Origin: Candidatus Falkowbacteria bacterium CG1_02_41_21
Lineage (GTDB): Bacteria; Patescibacteriota; Patescibacteriia; Patescibacteriales; UBA12465
NCBI GenBank assembly: GCA_001871235.1
Contig: MNUV01000033.1
Coordinates: forward strand, 1-8,720
Length of the DNA: 8,720 nt
Direction of reading: 5' to 3'
A program made the position numbers and the translations under genes. Within the stretch, counting starts at the first letter, position 1; the number at the start of each line of letters is the position of its first letter. The notes beneath the pieces were generated by a model. That model worked only from the letters and a program-made list of their open reading frames with translations, searched no databases and was not told the DNA's origin. This document shows, in pieces, positions 1 to 8,409 of the stretch.

Positions 1-247
1 AATCAAAACATTCTTGGGCACTTCGGAAAATGCCGTCATGACGCAAATTTGGGTAGCTATGATTTACTATTTATTGTTGGCTTATATTAAATTCCAGACT
101 AAATTCAAAAAATCACTCTTGGAATTGACCAGAATGATTAGGGAGGTATTATTGATGAGGCGAGACTTGATTGATTTATTATCTTTGGGCGTTAATACTA
201 TTTTGAGATTTAAAAAGATAGAGGATCCGCAACTGAGTTTTTGGTAG
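1..247 (+). CDS. IS4-type transposase, C-terminal fragment (5' end outside window)
   Basis: The reading frame is open to the left edge (first full codons read I-K-T-F-L-G-T-S), so the gene starts outside the window and a TTG at position 14 is not a true start. The segment around FLGTSENAVMTQIW, followed by a hydrophobic YYLLLAYIKFQTK stretch and LLELTRMIREVLL, is what I know as the C-terminal end of IS4-family DDE transposases. In that family the last catalytic region (YREK) lies just upstream of the FLGTS motif, so the catalytic core is not visible here. The stop is TAG at 245-247. It is convergent with the minus-strand atp genes. I cannot tell whether the full element is intact. Family assignment is from memory of the motif; the transposase call is fairly sure, the family less so. 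Confidence 0.78.
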   Translation, partial: IKTFLGTSENAVMTQIWVAMIYYLLLAYIKFQTKFKKSLLELTRMIREVLLMRRDLIDLLSLGVNTILRFKKIEDPQLSFW

Positions 248-408
248 TTTGAGCCGGGTTTATGGTTTGGCCAGTCATTATTTGGCAGTTTTTGGATTTT
301 AACCGGACAGTAGTGATATTTATTCAAGATTTCATCCAAATTATAAAACTTATCAACAATAGCAGTTGTCCGGAATTTCCTGACAACTGAGAATAGTCGA
401 AGATTAGC
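248..408. other. Noncoding stretch, possible IS end
   Basis: About 160 bases between the left transposase stop and the terminator of the minus-strand transcript. I see no convincing gene. It holds the 7-mer CCGGACA at 303-309 and its inverted copy TGTCCGG at 367-373, plus an 8-bp perfect inverted repeat, CAGTTGTC (363-370) and GACAACTG (382-389). The end of the left insertion element probably lies in this stretch, but I cannot place its terminal repeat without the other end of the element. A minus-strand reading frame crosses this region, but it overlaps both the transposase and the terminator and looks like chance. Confidence 0.4.
363..389. repeat. 8-bp inverted repeat (hairpin)
   Basis: CAGTTGTC at 363-370 pairs perfectly with GACAACTG at 382-389 across an 11-base spacer. 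No T-run follows on either strand, so it is not a standard terminator. It may belong to the end of the adjacent IS element or be a remnant structure. Confidence 0.4.
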
Positions 409-434
409 AAAAAACCCGCTGTTTGAGCAGGTTT
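409..434 (-). terminator. Rho-independent terminator ending the atpD-atpC-CA-like transcript
   Basis: On the minus strand AAACCTGCT pairs with AGCGGGTTT (9 bp, one G-U pair) around a 5-base loop CAAAC and runs straight into six T's (409-414 on the plus strand are six A's). It lies about 25 bases after the stop of the CA-like gene. On the plus strand the stem is followed by T's at 432-436, so it may also stop transcription coming from the left transposase. Confidence 0.85.
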
Positions 435-459
435 TTAAAACAAGCAATTAATTTTAGAA

Positions 460-1299
460 TTACTTCTTGACGAAAATTTTGACCCTAATCTTTCCCGAAA
501 AATCCGGATTAAAGGAGACCTCGCTGGCGATTCTTTGCAAACGATCAGCTTGAGACTTGTCGCTGATAATTAGCAGATAGAAATTATCGGCCGGATTATA
601 CTTGGCTGATTCCATTCCCATCTTACCATGATGGAAAGCAATTTCCGTCAGCTTAGTCAACTCAGTTTTTAGATATTCGTCACTGACGCCAAATTGGGCG
701 CTGGATGAATTAAAAAACTGTTGACCGGGAACCTTGATAAAGCGTTCATCAAAATCAATGGAGCTGACAATAATACCGGATTCGTTATGATCATGGGATT
801 CTTGCATCTCCATGTGATAATAATCGCTGCCGACTTCCTCCGCCAAACGTTTGGTAAATATTTTACCCAGTTCATCAGCCGTTTCCGGTAAATTATTAAT
901 TCCCAACCAAACCAAAATAGATTCAATTGATTCTTTTTTGGCTAGTCTCGCCTGTAACTCCTTGAGAACTAAACCGGCCGCCCCGCAAGCAACGTGGCTG
1001 GCAATGGCCTCTGGCTTGTCCGGATTATTTCTCATGGTCTCCACAAAAGTTTTTAGTTCATCAAGGGAAAATAATAATAAAATTCCTTGACCGGCCAAAC
1101 CAGCTTTTTCCATCTTATTATCTTCCGGTTCAAAACGACCATCAGAGCAACAAGCGCATTTTCCTTTGTGAGCATAAGCTTCTTCCGGCAAGCTCTTCAT
1201 GACTTCGGCGAAATTAACTCCTTGTTTTAATTTCTCTAACAAGTTAACAGCTTGGATTTTAATTTTCTCCGGGGTCGGAGCTTCAATAGTGTTTTCCAT
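460..1299 (-). CDS. Carbonic-anhydrase-like protein (beta-CA-type metal motifs)
   Basis: 279 aa, ATG at 1299, stop TAA. I do not recognise a close named family, but the protein carries C-S-D-G-R at 51-55 and H-V-A-C-G at 102-106. These match the two zinc motifs of beta-carbonic anhydrases (CxDxR, then HxxCG). The spacing of 51 residues between Cys51 and His102 is close to that of beta enzymes such as E. coli Can. The predicted metal ligands are therefore Cys51, His102 and Cys105, with Asp53-Arg55 as the usual dyad. Extra cysteines (C48, C50) sit just before the motif. Residues 162-171 are rich in His and acidic residues. The C-terminal half (about 155-279) is not explained by a normal beta-CA and may be a second domain. 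There is no signal peptide or membrane helix, so it is probably cytosolic. It lies 44 bases after atpC on the same strand and ends at a strong terminator, so it is likely cotranscribed with atpD-atpC. CO2 hydration is inference; a zeta (cadmium-type) enzyme or a non-catalytic relative is possible. Confidence 0.7.
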   Translation of the reverse strand: MENTIEAPTPEKIKIQAVNLLEKLKQGVNFAEVMKSLPEEAYAHKGKCACCSDGRFEPEDNKMEKAGLAGQGILLLFSLDELKTFVETMRNNPDKPEAIASHVACGAAGLVLKELQARLAKKESIESILVWLGINNLPETADELGKIFTKRLAEEVGSDYYHMEMQESHDHNESGIIVSSIDFDERFIKVPGQQFFNSSSAQFGVSDEYLKTELTKLTEIAFHHGKMGMESAKYNPADNFYLLIISDKSQADRLQRIASEVSFNPDFSGKIRVKIFVKK

Positions 1300-1343
1300 A
1301 AAAATAATGGTTTAAATTACACAATATACTAACAACCAGAACG

Positions 1344-1784
1344 TTATTTAATATTCCTCAAATTCCGCCAGCGCTTCACGGCCTTGGAGCGAGCTAATTG
1401 TTTTTCAATCAGACCGCTGATTTCCGCAAATTGGATGGCATCAATATCTTTCCATTTCTTCATCTCTTCCGCCTTCTGCCGGGCTTCTTCAATTCTCTTT
1501 TCATCTAACTCCACGGCCAATTCCGCCGTATCCGCCAAAATCACAATTTTATTTTTGAGCACTTCCACAAAGCCGCCGGAAACTGAAATCACTTCATTCT
1601 CACCGGTCGATTTTTTCAGCTCAATCACGCCCGGACTCAAAATGGAAACCAGCGGAATATGATCCGGTAAAATAGTAATTTCACCCGACTGGGTCGGAAT
1701 GGTCACCTGGAGAGCCTCTTCTTTTAAAACGATGCGCTCCGGCGTTACGATTTCAAATTTAATTGTTTTTTTGTCACTTGCCAT
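1344..1784 (-). CDS. atpC: F1 ATP synthase epsilon subunit
   Basis: 146 aa, ATG at 1784, stop TAA. The N-terminal beta-sandwich (about 7-90) shows the family signatures: FEIVTPERIV, GEITILPDHIPLVS at 34-47 and the S-G-G-F-V-E-V turn at 69-75, followed by ILADTAE. The C-terminal part (about 94-135) is two charged helices that in this family can extend into F1 and block ATP hydrolysis. A basic tail (KRWRNLRNIK) ends the protein. Epsilon is part of the central stalk with gamma and contacts the c-ring. The gene starts 12 bases after the atpD stop. Its leader, TTTTTATTAAAT, has no Shine-Dalgarno, so translational coupling to atpD is likely. Length is ordinary for the family. Confidence 0.95.
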   Translation of the reverse strand: MASDKKTIKFEIVTPERIVLKEEALQVTIPTQSGEITILPDHIPLVSILSPGVIELKKSTGENEVISVSGGFVEVLKNKIVILADTAELAVELDEKRIEEARQKAEEMKKWKDIDAIQFAEISGLIEKQLARSKAVKRWRNLRNIK

Positions 1785-1796
1785 ATTTAATAAAAA

Positions 1797-3246
<1,450 letters not shown>

Positions 3247-3489
3247 ATGCCAGAAAAAAAGGTAATTACCGCCACCAAGGAATTCATTCGTTGGCTCTGT
3301 GCGGTTGGATCTCTCTTCGGCTTTGTCGGCCTAAGCTATATATTAATGTTTTTTTTCACCCCGGAAAAAAATCGTGAAATGTATATTCTGGTTGGAACGA
3401 TTACCACCATATTCGGTGTCGTTACTCTGACTATCGCCTATCAAAACCACCGCAAGATGAGAAGAATACTGAACCGAGTGAAAAAATAA
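3247..3489 (+). CDS. Small two-helix membrane protein encoded antisense inside the atp cluster
   Basis: 80 aa, ATG at 3247, stop TAA. I do not recognise a family. There are two hydrophobic segments, about 14-37 (FIRWLCAVGSLFGFVGLSYI onward) and 45-66 (MYILVGTITTIFGVVTLTIA), joined by a short loop with charged residues (TPEKNRE). The C-terminus is strongly basic (HRKMRRILNRVKK), which by the positive-inside rule puts both ends in the cytoplasm. It has its own promoter in front and a terminator behind, so I consider it a real gene, the only plus-strand gene between the flanking transposases. It matches the AtpZ/AtpI-like protein at the head of the operon in length (80 aa), number of helices and first five residues (MPEKK), but lacks that family's G-LG-LD motif, so homology is not shown. 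A role in ATP synthase assembly or membrane energetics is suggested only by position. Confidence 0.75.
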   Translation: MPEKKVITATKEFIRWLCAVGSLFGFVGLSYILMFFFTPEKNREMYILVGTITTIFGVVTLTIAYQNHRKMRRILNRVKK

Positions 3490-3510
3490 AAATTTCAATC
3501 CTTTAATTTT

Positions 3511-3538
3511 AAACTGCTTTAACCACGAGCAGTTTTTT
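3511..3538 (+). terminator. Intrinsic terminator after the small membrane protein gene
   Basis: AAACTGCT (3511-3518) pairs with AGCAGTTT (3528-3535), 8 bp with a 9-base loop, followed by T's to 3538 on the plus strand. It lies 21 bases after the stop of the plus-strand gene. For atpG, converging from the other side, the same stem is followed by TTTAAAATTAAAGG, a poor T-run, so termination in the minus direction would be weak at best. Confidence 0.75.
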
Positions 3539-3542
3539 ATTT

Positions 3543-4490
3543 TTACGCCAAAGCATTGGCGCCGGCGCTGATTTCAGCAATCTCGGCGGTAATACTTGAC
3601 TGGCGCGCTTTGTTATAAAACAAAGTTAGCTCGCTCACCATGTCCGAAGCCGATTCAGTCGCTTGATGCATGGCCGTCATCCGGGCGCTATGCTCGGAAG
3701 CGTTAGACTCCAGCAAAGCTTGATACAATTGGACCTCAATCAGGCGAGGCACAATTCTGTCCAAAACTTCTTTCGGACTCGGTTCAAAAGTATACTCGTA
3801 TATAAATTCACCTGGCCGCAAATGGGCTTTGGCTTTCTCGGCAATATATTCTCGGCTGGTGCCAACTGCTTCATCTTTCCCCACGACACCCAAATATTGA
3901 TCAGTCGCTTCAATATCCACCGGCAATAATTGCTTGACGCGCGGAATTTGTTTGACGCCGCTGACAAAATCGGTATAGGCGAGCATCACTTTATCATATT
4001 TACCGGACAGATAATCGGAAATTACCATGCGCGCAATCGGATTAGTTTCCGCGGCTGATAGCACCAGGTCTGATTTCGGAAATTCGGCAGCGATGTTATA
4101 TTTTTGTTGGGCCAGCACATGGCCTCTACGACCCACTAGAACGATATCCGTCTCAACCTTATATTTTTTGAGCGATTCTTTGGCCTTACCCATAATCGCG
4201 GCGTTAAAACCGCCGCATAGACCGCGGTTGGAAGTGATTAGGATCAAAGCCGCCTTTTTCACTTCATTTTTCTTGGTTAATAAGGGATGGCCAATCTCAT
4301 TCTGCCCGGCGGAAATTTTAGCCAAATGCAAAATCGTCTCCCAGCTTAAATTAGCATAAGTGCGAGTTTTGAGGACGGCTTCCACCGCCTTTCTCATTTT
4401 GGCCGCCGCCACCATTTCCATCGCCTTAGTAATCTTCTTGGTATTGGAAACGGATTTAATGCGGCGCGATATTTCCTTGGTCTTCGCCAT
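3543..4490 (-). CDS. atpG: F1 ATP synthase gamma subunit, with an internal insertion
   Basis: 315 aa, ATG at 4490, stop TAA; bacterial gamma is usually about 285-290 aa. The N-terminal helix (SRRIKSVSNTKKITKAMEMV, residues 8-27) and the C-terminal helix (LYQALLESNASEHSARMTAM at 255-274, then NKARQSSITAEIAEI) are the coiled coil that turns inside alpha3-beta3. The central domain carries ITSNRGLCGGFN at 85-96. The extra length sits at about residues 191-232, between QLLPVD and the conserved YTFEPSPKEVLD, where E. coli gamma has a segment about 25 residues shorter. This is the site of the cyanobacterial/chloroplast regulatory insertion, but no cysteines are present here, so thiol control like that of chloroplasts is excluded. 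The gene starts 3 bases after the atpA stop and is the last gene of the first atp transcript before the opposite-strand gene. Confidence 0.96.
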   Translation of the reverse strand: MAKTKEISRRIKSVSNTKKITKAMEMVAAAKMRKAVEAVLKTRTYANLSWETILHLAKISAGQNEIGHPLLTKKNEVKKAALILITSNRGLCGGFNAAIMGKAKESLKKYKVETDIVLVGRRGHVLAQQKYNIAAEFPKSDLVLSAAETNPIARMVISDYLSGKYDKVMLAYTDFVSGVKQIPRVKQLLPVDIEATDQYLGVVGKDEAVGTSREYIAEKAKAHLRPGEFIYEYTFEPSPKEVLDRIVPRLIEVQLYQALLESNASEHSARMTAMHQATESASDMVSELTLFYNKARQSSITAEIAEISAGANALA

Positions 4491-4493
4491 ATA

Positions 4494-6017
4494 TTATTTA
4501 ATTAAATAATCTAAAGTCGCTTTATAATCCTCCGCCACTTTCTTGATCTCAGTCTCAACCTCCTCGGTCAATTCTTTTTTCTCGGCAATTAAGGTCAAGG
4601 CCTGGTTATTCAAATCGGCATATTTTATCAAACCCTCTTCAAACTCGTGGGTCTTTTCCACCGGCACATCGTCAATATAACCGTTGATGAGACAATAATA
4701 AATCAACACTTGTTTGGCGACCGGTACCGGTAAATATTGATCCTGTTTGAAAATTTCATACAATCTCTTACCTCTCTCCAATTTCTTTCTGGTATCCTCA
4801 TCCAAATCGGAACCGAATTGGGCGAAAGCCGCCAGCTCACGATATTGCGCCGCTTCCAGACGCATCTTGCCGGCCACTTTCTTCATGGCTTTGATCTGCG
4901 CGGAAGAACCCACCCGCGATACGGAGAGGCCCGCATTAACCGCCGGACGTTGACCTTGATAGAATAAATCGGGTTCTAGATAAATCTGACCGTCAGTAAT
5001 CGAAATCACATTGGTGGGGATATAAGCGGACACATCGCCGGCTTGAGTTTCAATAATCGGCAAAGCGGTAATGGAACCGCCCCCGAAATCAGTATTCAAC
5101 TTGCAAGCTCTTTCCAGTAATCTGGAATGAAGATAAAACACATCGCCCGGATAAGCTTCCCGTCCCGGCGGCCGGCGGAGTAATAAAGAAATTTCCCGAT
5201 AAGCCACGGCGTGCTTGGACAGGTCATCGTAAATGATTAGCACATCCTCGCCCTGATCCAAGAAGTATTCGGCCATAGCGCAACCGGTATAAGGAGCAAT
5301 GTATAATAAGGAAGCGGAGTTGGAAGCACCGGCTAAAACAATAGTGGTATAGGCCATGGCTCCCGCTTCTTCCAATTTAGCGACAATATTGGCAATTTTA
5401 GATTCCTTCTGACCAATGGCCACATAAATGCATTTCATGTTCTGACCTTTCTGGTTGATAATGGTATCAATGGCAATGGCGGTTTTACCGATTTGACGAT
5501 CGCCGATAATGAGTTCTCTCTGACCGCGACCAATTGGAATCATGGCGTCAATGGCTTTGATACCGGTTTGGACCGGTTCTTTGACGGAAGCGCGAGTGAT
5601 AACGCCCGGAGCGATTTTTTCTACCGGATAAAACTTGGCCGCTTCAATTTTTCCCTTGCCGTCAACCGGAACGCCGAGTGGATCAACCACGCGACCGACC
5701 AAGTTCGAACCGACCGGAACTTCCAAAATTCTCTTGGTGCAAACCACTTCATCGCCCTCTTTAATGGCTGTAAATTCGCCCAAGATAATGGCGCCGACCA
5801 AATTCTCTTCCAAGTTTAAAGCCACACCGACAATTTCTTGCCCGCCCGATTTAAACAGCAGAATTTCAGACATCATGGCATCGGATAATCCGGAAATTAA
5901 AGCAATGCCGTCGGAAACTTTCAGCACGCGGCCGACAGTCTGCTCTTTAGCTTCCGCTTGATAACCGGCGATGCGGTCTTTCAGCTGGGCAATAATGAAA
6001 TCTTTCGTAGTTGACAT
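4494..6017 (-). CDS. atpA: F1 ATP synthase alpha subunit
   Basis: 507 aa, normal length, ATG at 6017, stop TAA. The N-terminal helix ([16 protein letters not shown]) binds delta. The beta-barrel domain (about 25-95) is followed by the nucleotide domain with P-loop GDRQIGKT at 172-179 and Walker B-like region [12 protein letters not shown] at 259-270. The arginine finger that reaches into the catalytic site is Arg368 in [10 protein letters not shown] (E. coli Arg373). The C-terminal helical domain runs from about 380, with [18 protein letters not shown] as a clear family signature. Alpha alternates with beta in the hexamer and holds the noncatalytic nucleotide sites. It lies 32 bases after atpH, across a spacer made only of A and T, and 3 bases before atpG. 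Confidence 0.98.
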   Translation of the reverse strand: MSTTKDFIIAQLKDRIAGYQAEAKEQTVGRVLKVSDGIALISGLSDAMMSEILLFKSGGQEIVGVALNLEENLVGAIILGEFTAIKEGDEVVCTKRILEVPVGSNLVGRVVDPLGVPVDGKGKIEAAKFYPVEKIAPGVITRASVKEPVQTGIKAIDAMIPIGRGQRELIIGDRQIGKTAIAIDTIINQKGQNMKCIYVAIGQKESKIANIVAKLEEAGAMAYTTIVLAGASNSASLLYIAPYTGCAMAEYFLDQGEDVLIIYDDLSKHAVAYREISLLLRRPPGREAYPGDVFYLHSRLLERACKLNTDFGGGSITALPIIETQAGDVSAYIPTNVISITDGQIYLEPDLFYQGQRPAVNAGLSVSRVGSSAQIKAMKKVAGKMRLEAAQYRELAAFAQFGSDLDEDTRKKLERGKRLYEIFKQDQYLPVPVAKQVLIYYCLINGYIDDVPVEKTHEFEEGLIKYADLNNQALTLIAEKKELTEEVETEIKKVAEDYKATLDYLIK

Positions 6018-6049
6018 ATATTTTTTATATTTTATTTATATTTAAATTA
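6018..6049 (-). promoter_or_regulatory. A/T-only leader before atpA
   Basis: All 32 bases between atpH and atpA are A or T, and there is no Shine-Dalgarno. An unstructured A/U leader of this kind can promote ribosome binding through S1-like contacts, giving extra translation for a subunit needed in three copies. That role is inference; the base composition is seen directly. Confidence 0.45.
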
Positions 6050-6451
6050 TTATTTGTTCATCTCATTTTTTAAATCTCCCAGGGATCTTTTTAAACTGGC
6101 ATCAATCACTTTATCCTCATACCGCAAAATAAATCCGCCGAGAACATCAGCCTCAACTTTTTCTGTCAGAACTATTTTTTTGGCACCGGTTTTAGCTTTC
6201 AAATATTCGGCCACTTCGGTTTTGGTTTGGTCGGAAACAGCTCGAGCGCCGGTAAATTCCGCGGCCAATTCGCCTTGAGCTTGATCCCAAATTTGGGAAA
6301 AAACGGCTAAAATCTCGTCCCGACGATTCAGGTCGCGATTCTCTAACATAATTTTAGCAAAATTATCCAAGGCAACTTTAACGTCAGCATCACTGCTGGC
6401 TGAAATGGCCTGGGCTAAACTCTCCGCATATTGTCGAGCTGAAATCTTCAT
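6050..6451 (-). CDS. atpH: ATP synthase delta subunit, short form
   Basis: 133 aa, ATG at 6451, stop TAA. The typical bacterial delta (OSCP) is about 175-180 aa, so this one is some 40 residues short. The opening KISARQYAESLAQAI matches the start of the N-terminal helical domain that caps alpha. The C-terminal domain that binds b is recognisable from KIVLTEKVEADVLGGFILRY and VIDASLKRSLGDLKNEM, which correspond to the family pattern of a G-G-F segment followed by D-x-S-x(3)-R/L-x(2)-L. The missing length comes mainly from the middle and the N-terminal bundle (about 15-75). Delta joins the peripheral stalk to the top of F1. The gene begins 2 bases after the atpF stop, so translational coupling is likely. 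I see no frameshift, so the short form looks native. Confidence 0.9.
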   Translation of the reverse strand: MKISARQYAESLAQAISASSDADVKVALDNFAKIMLENRDLNRRDEILAVFSQIWDQAQGELAAEFTGARAVSDQTKTEVAEYLKAKTGAKKIVLTEKVEADVLGGFILRYEDKVIDASLKRSLGDLKNEMNK

Positions 6452-6453
6452 AA

Positions 6454-6945
6454 TTATCGGCTAATTATTTCGGCAATTAATTTTTTATCTTTATCGTCAG
6501 TCATTTTTTCCTTAATCACTTTTCCCACAGCGAGAATTACCAAACCGGCAATTTCCTGCTTCATTTCTTTCAGTGATTCTTCTTTCTCTTGGGCAATCTT
6601 GACCTTCTCGCCGGCCATAATAGCGGCCACTTCCAATTTGGTTTTTTCAATTAGTTTTTGTTTGTTGACCTCCGCCGCCTGGTTGGCCTTCTCCACAATA
6701 GCCAGCGCGTCTTTCTTGGCTTCATTCAAAACCCGGGTTTGTTCCAAGCCGGTCTCGGCCAATTTCTTGGCCACGGCCTTGGCATCATCCAAGCTCTTTT
6801 CAATCGTGGTGGTTCTCTCTTGCATGATTTTAGCTATCGGCTTAAAGGCAAATTTATACAGCACAAAAAAGATGATGGCAAAGTTAATCAACTGCGCCAA
6901 AAACAATTTACCGTCAATGTGAAAAATAGAGACTAAGGATTCCAT
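6454..6945 (-). CDS. atpF: ATP synthase b subunit (peripheral stalk)
   Basis: 163 aa, normal length, ATG at 6945, stop TAA. A single N-terminal membrane helix at about 15-32 (FLAQLINFAIIFFVLYKF) is followed by FKPIAKIMQERTTTIEKSLD, the usual junction into the stalk. Residues 45-135 form a long charged helix rich in Lys, Glu and Ala (EKSLDDAKAVAKKLAETG and similar), expected to dimerise as the stator. The C-terminal part (IAGLVILAVGKVIKEKM) binds delta. Only one b gene is visible, so a b2 homodimer is expected. The gene follows atpE after a 64-base gap that contains a hairpin. Confidence 0.95.
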   Translation of the reverse strand: MESLVSIFHIDGKLFLAQLINFAIIFFVLYKFAFKPIAKIMQERTTTIEKSLDDAKAVAKKLAETGLEQTRVLNEAKKDALAIVEKANQAAEVNKQKLIEKTKLEVAAIMAGEKVKIAQEKEESLKEMKQEIAGLVILAVGKVIKEKMTDDKDKKLIAEIISR

Positions 6946-6979
6946 ATAAAAAATAATTAATTAGATAATAATTTCACCG

Positions 6980-6997
6980 CTGCTCCAAGCGGAGCAG
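6980..6997 (-). promoter_or_regulatory. Intercistronic hairpin between atpE and atpF
   Basis: CTGCTCC (6980-6986) pairs perfectly with GGAGCAG (6991-6997), 7 bp with a 4-base loop. It begins 12 bases after the atpE stop. On the minus strand it is followed by CGGTGAAATTATTATC, with no T-run, so it is not an ordinary terminator. It may shield the 3' end of atpE mRNA from exonucleases or slow polymerase, helping c exceed b in amount. The hairpin is seen; its role is inference. Confidence 0.55.
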
Positions 6998-7009
6998 TTC
7001 GTCAAATTA

Positions 7010-7267
<258 letters not shown>

Positions 7268-8095
7268 TTAATGTTCTTCGGCGGCAGTGGCAATATGCAG
7301 ATAAATTAAGACCAGAATAGCGAAAATTATCGCCTGGATTAAGCCCACAATGACTTCCAGAAACATAAACGGCAAAGGTAAGCCGAAAGCCAGAATGGCC
7401 GACATGGACGCGAGCAACACTTCGCCGGCGAAAATATTACCGAATAACCGGAAGGACAAGCTGGCCACTTTAGCCAATTCGCTGATAATTTCAATGATGC
7501 CCACAAAAAACTTAATCGGATTAATAAGCAGGATGGTCGGTTCTTTGATGACCTTCTGCGGGATTTCCCATAAAACTTTGAAATTTAAAAAACGATTCAA
7601 ATATTTCCACCAACCGATGGCGATAACTCCGGCGATATGGCTGACTACCACTGCGATTGTAGCCAAAGCCAAAGTGGTATTTAGATCAGCCGTAGCGCCA
7701 CGCAGGTAAGGAATAAATAATTTATGACCATCCTCCACCACGATTTGACCGATAGATCCGAACCCCGGAAAAAGCCCCAGCCAATTATTGAGCAGAACGA
7801 AAAAGAAAAAGGCCATAACAAACGGTGAAAACTGCAAAGTTCGTTTCCGACTGCCGGTGATGGAGTCAAAAATACCAAAAAAAGTTTCAAAAACCATCTC
7901 CAAGCCATTCTGCAGACCTCGCGGCACCGATTTAATCTTTCCACGTAAAGACCAGGCTAAGACTAAAACCAGCAGCACTACTATCCAAGAACTGATTATG
8001 GAATTGGTTATCGGAAATTGACCGACATGAAAAACCGGTTCGGCATATAAAGTATTCTCGTGTAAAATTTGTTCGGAACCAGCGCTGGCAGACAT
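7268..8095 (-). CDS. atpB: ATP synthase a subunit (ion channel of Fo)
   Basis: 275 aa from the ATG at 8095 (MSASAGSEQ...), stop TAA. An upstream TTG at 8113 would add six residues but overlap the previous gene, so I prefer the ATG, which lies one base after the AtpZ-like stop. Hydrophobic segments are at about 31-50, 91-110, 139-162, 185-204, 208-238 and 243-268. The essential stator arginine is Arg216 in SLSFRLFGN (E. coli Arg210), with Glu225 in the following AGE (E. coli Glu219) and Gln254 in GLIQAIIFAILVLIYL (E. coli Gln252). These residues line the two half-channels facing Glu56 of the c-ring. Subunit a carries the ion path and works against the rotor. Length and motifs are normal for the family, and nothing looks truncated. 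Confidence 0.97.
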   Translation of the reverse strand: MSASAGSEQILHENTLYAEPVFHVGQFPITNSIISSWIVVLLVLVLAWSLRGKIKSVPRGLQNGLEMVFETFFGIFDSITGSRKRTLQFSPFVMAFFFFVLLNNWLGLFPGFGSIGQIVVEDGHKLFIPYLRGATADLNTTLALATIAVVVSHIAGVIAIGWWKYLNRFLNFKVLWEIPQKVIKEPTILLINPIKFFVGIIEIISELAKVASLSFRLFGNIFAGEVLLASMSAILAFGLPLPFMFLEVIVGLIQAIIFAILVLIYLHIATAAEEH

Positions 8096-8096
8096 A

Positions 8097-8339
8097 TTAT
8101 TTATGCTTATCAATATTTTTATATTCCTTCAAAGTATCTTTGACCAAACCAATCATGGAAATGATGAAGGACAGACCAATGACTATCAGAAACCACCGGG
8201 GCGAGCTGTCATACTTCTTATCTAACCATTTACCCAATAAAGCCCCTAAAAGAACCGGGAAAACAATCCAGGCCGATAGCCGAAAAAACATCTGTAAAGG
8301 CTCCACCCAATAATTCTTCTCAATTTTCTTTTCGGGCAT
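8097..8339 (-). CDS. atpZ: AtpZ/AtpI-family small membrane protein at the head of the atp operon
   Basis: 80 aa from the ATG at 8339 (MPEKKIEKNY...), stop TAA. A TTG at 8354 would add five residues; neither start has a Shine-Dalgarno. There are two membrane helices at about 18-36 and 49-67. Between them lies the G-ALLG-KWLDKKY segment (32-43) followed by SSPRWF, the signature of the ATPase_gene1 (AtpZ/AtpI) family: G-x2-LG-x2-LD, then a Pro before the second helix. In other bacteria such proteins sit at the start of atp operons and are reported to help assemble the c-ring or supply divalent cations. It is the first gene after the operon promoter, and its stop is one base from the atpB start. 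The family call is sound; the choice between AtpZ and AtpI is not certain. Confidence 0.82.
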   Translation of the reverse strand: MPEKKIEKNYWVEPLQMFFRLSAWIVFPVLLGALLGKWLDKKYDSSPRWFLIVIGLSFIISMIGLVKDTLKEYKNIDKHK

Positions 8340-8371
8340 ATTAGCACCAAACAAAATAAGAGCTTTAGCCC

Positions 8372-8388
8372 TTGATTGCTGTAATCAA
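8372..8388 (-). promoter_or_regulatory. Small hairpin in the operon leader
   Basis: TTGATT (8372-8377) and AATCAA (8383-8388) pair around a 5-base loop inside the predicted 5' leader. The stem is only 6 bp and A/T-rich, so a regulatory role is doubtful; it is recorded because it lies between the transcription start and the first gene. Confidence 0.25.
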
Positions 8389-8409
8389 ATCACATTTTCT
8401 TAACATTTT

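Noticed and set aside
82..447. 121-codon minus-strand reading frame at the left end
   Set aside because: It overlaps the IS4-type transposase frame on the other strand and runs through the terminator at 409-434. Its translation has no recognisable motif.
8096..8113. TTG start for atpB at 8113
   Set aside because: It overlaps the preceding gene. The ATG at 8095, one base after that gene's stop, fits the tight spacing of the operon.
8340..8354. TTG start for the AtpZ/AtpI-like gene at 8354
   Set aside because: The ATG at 8339 is in frame, gives a normal length, and the added residues show no family match.
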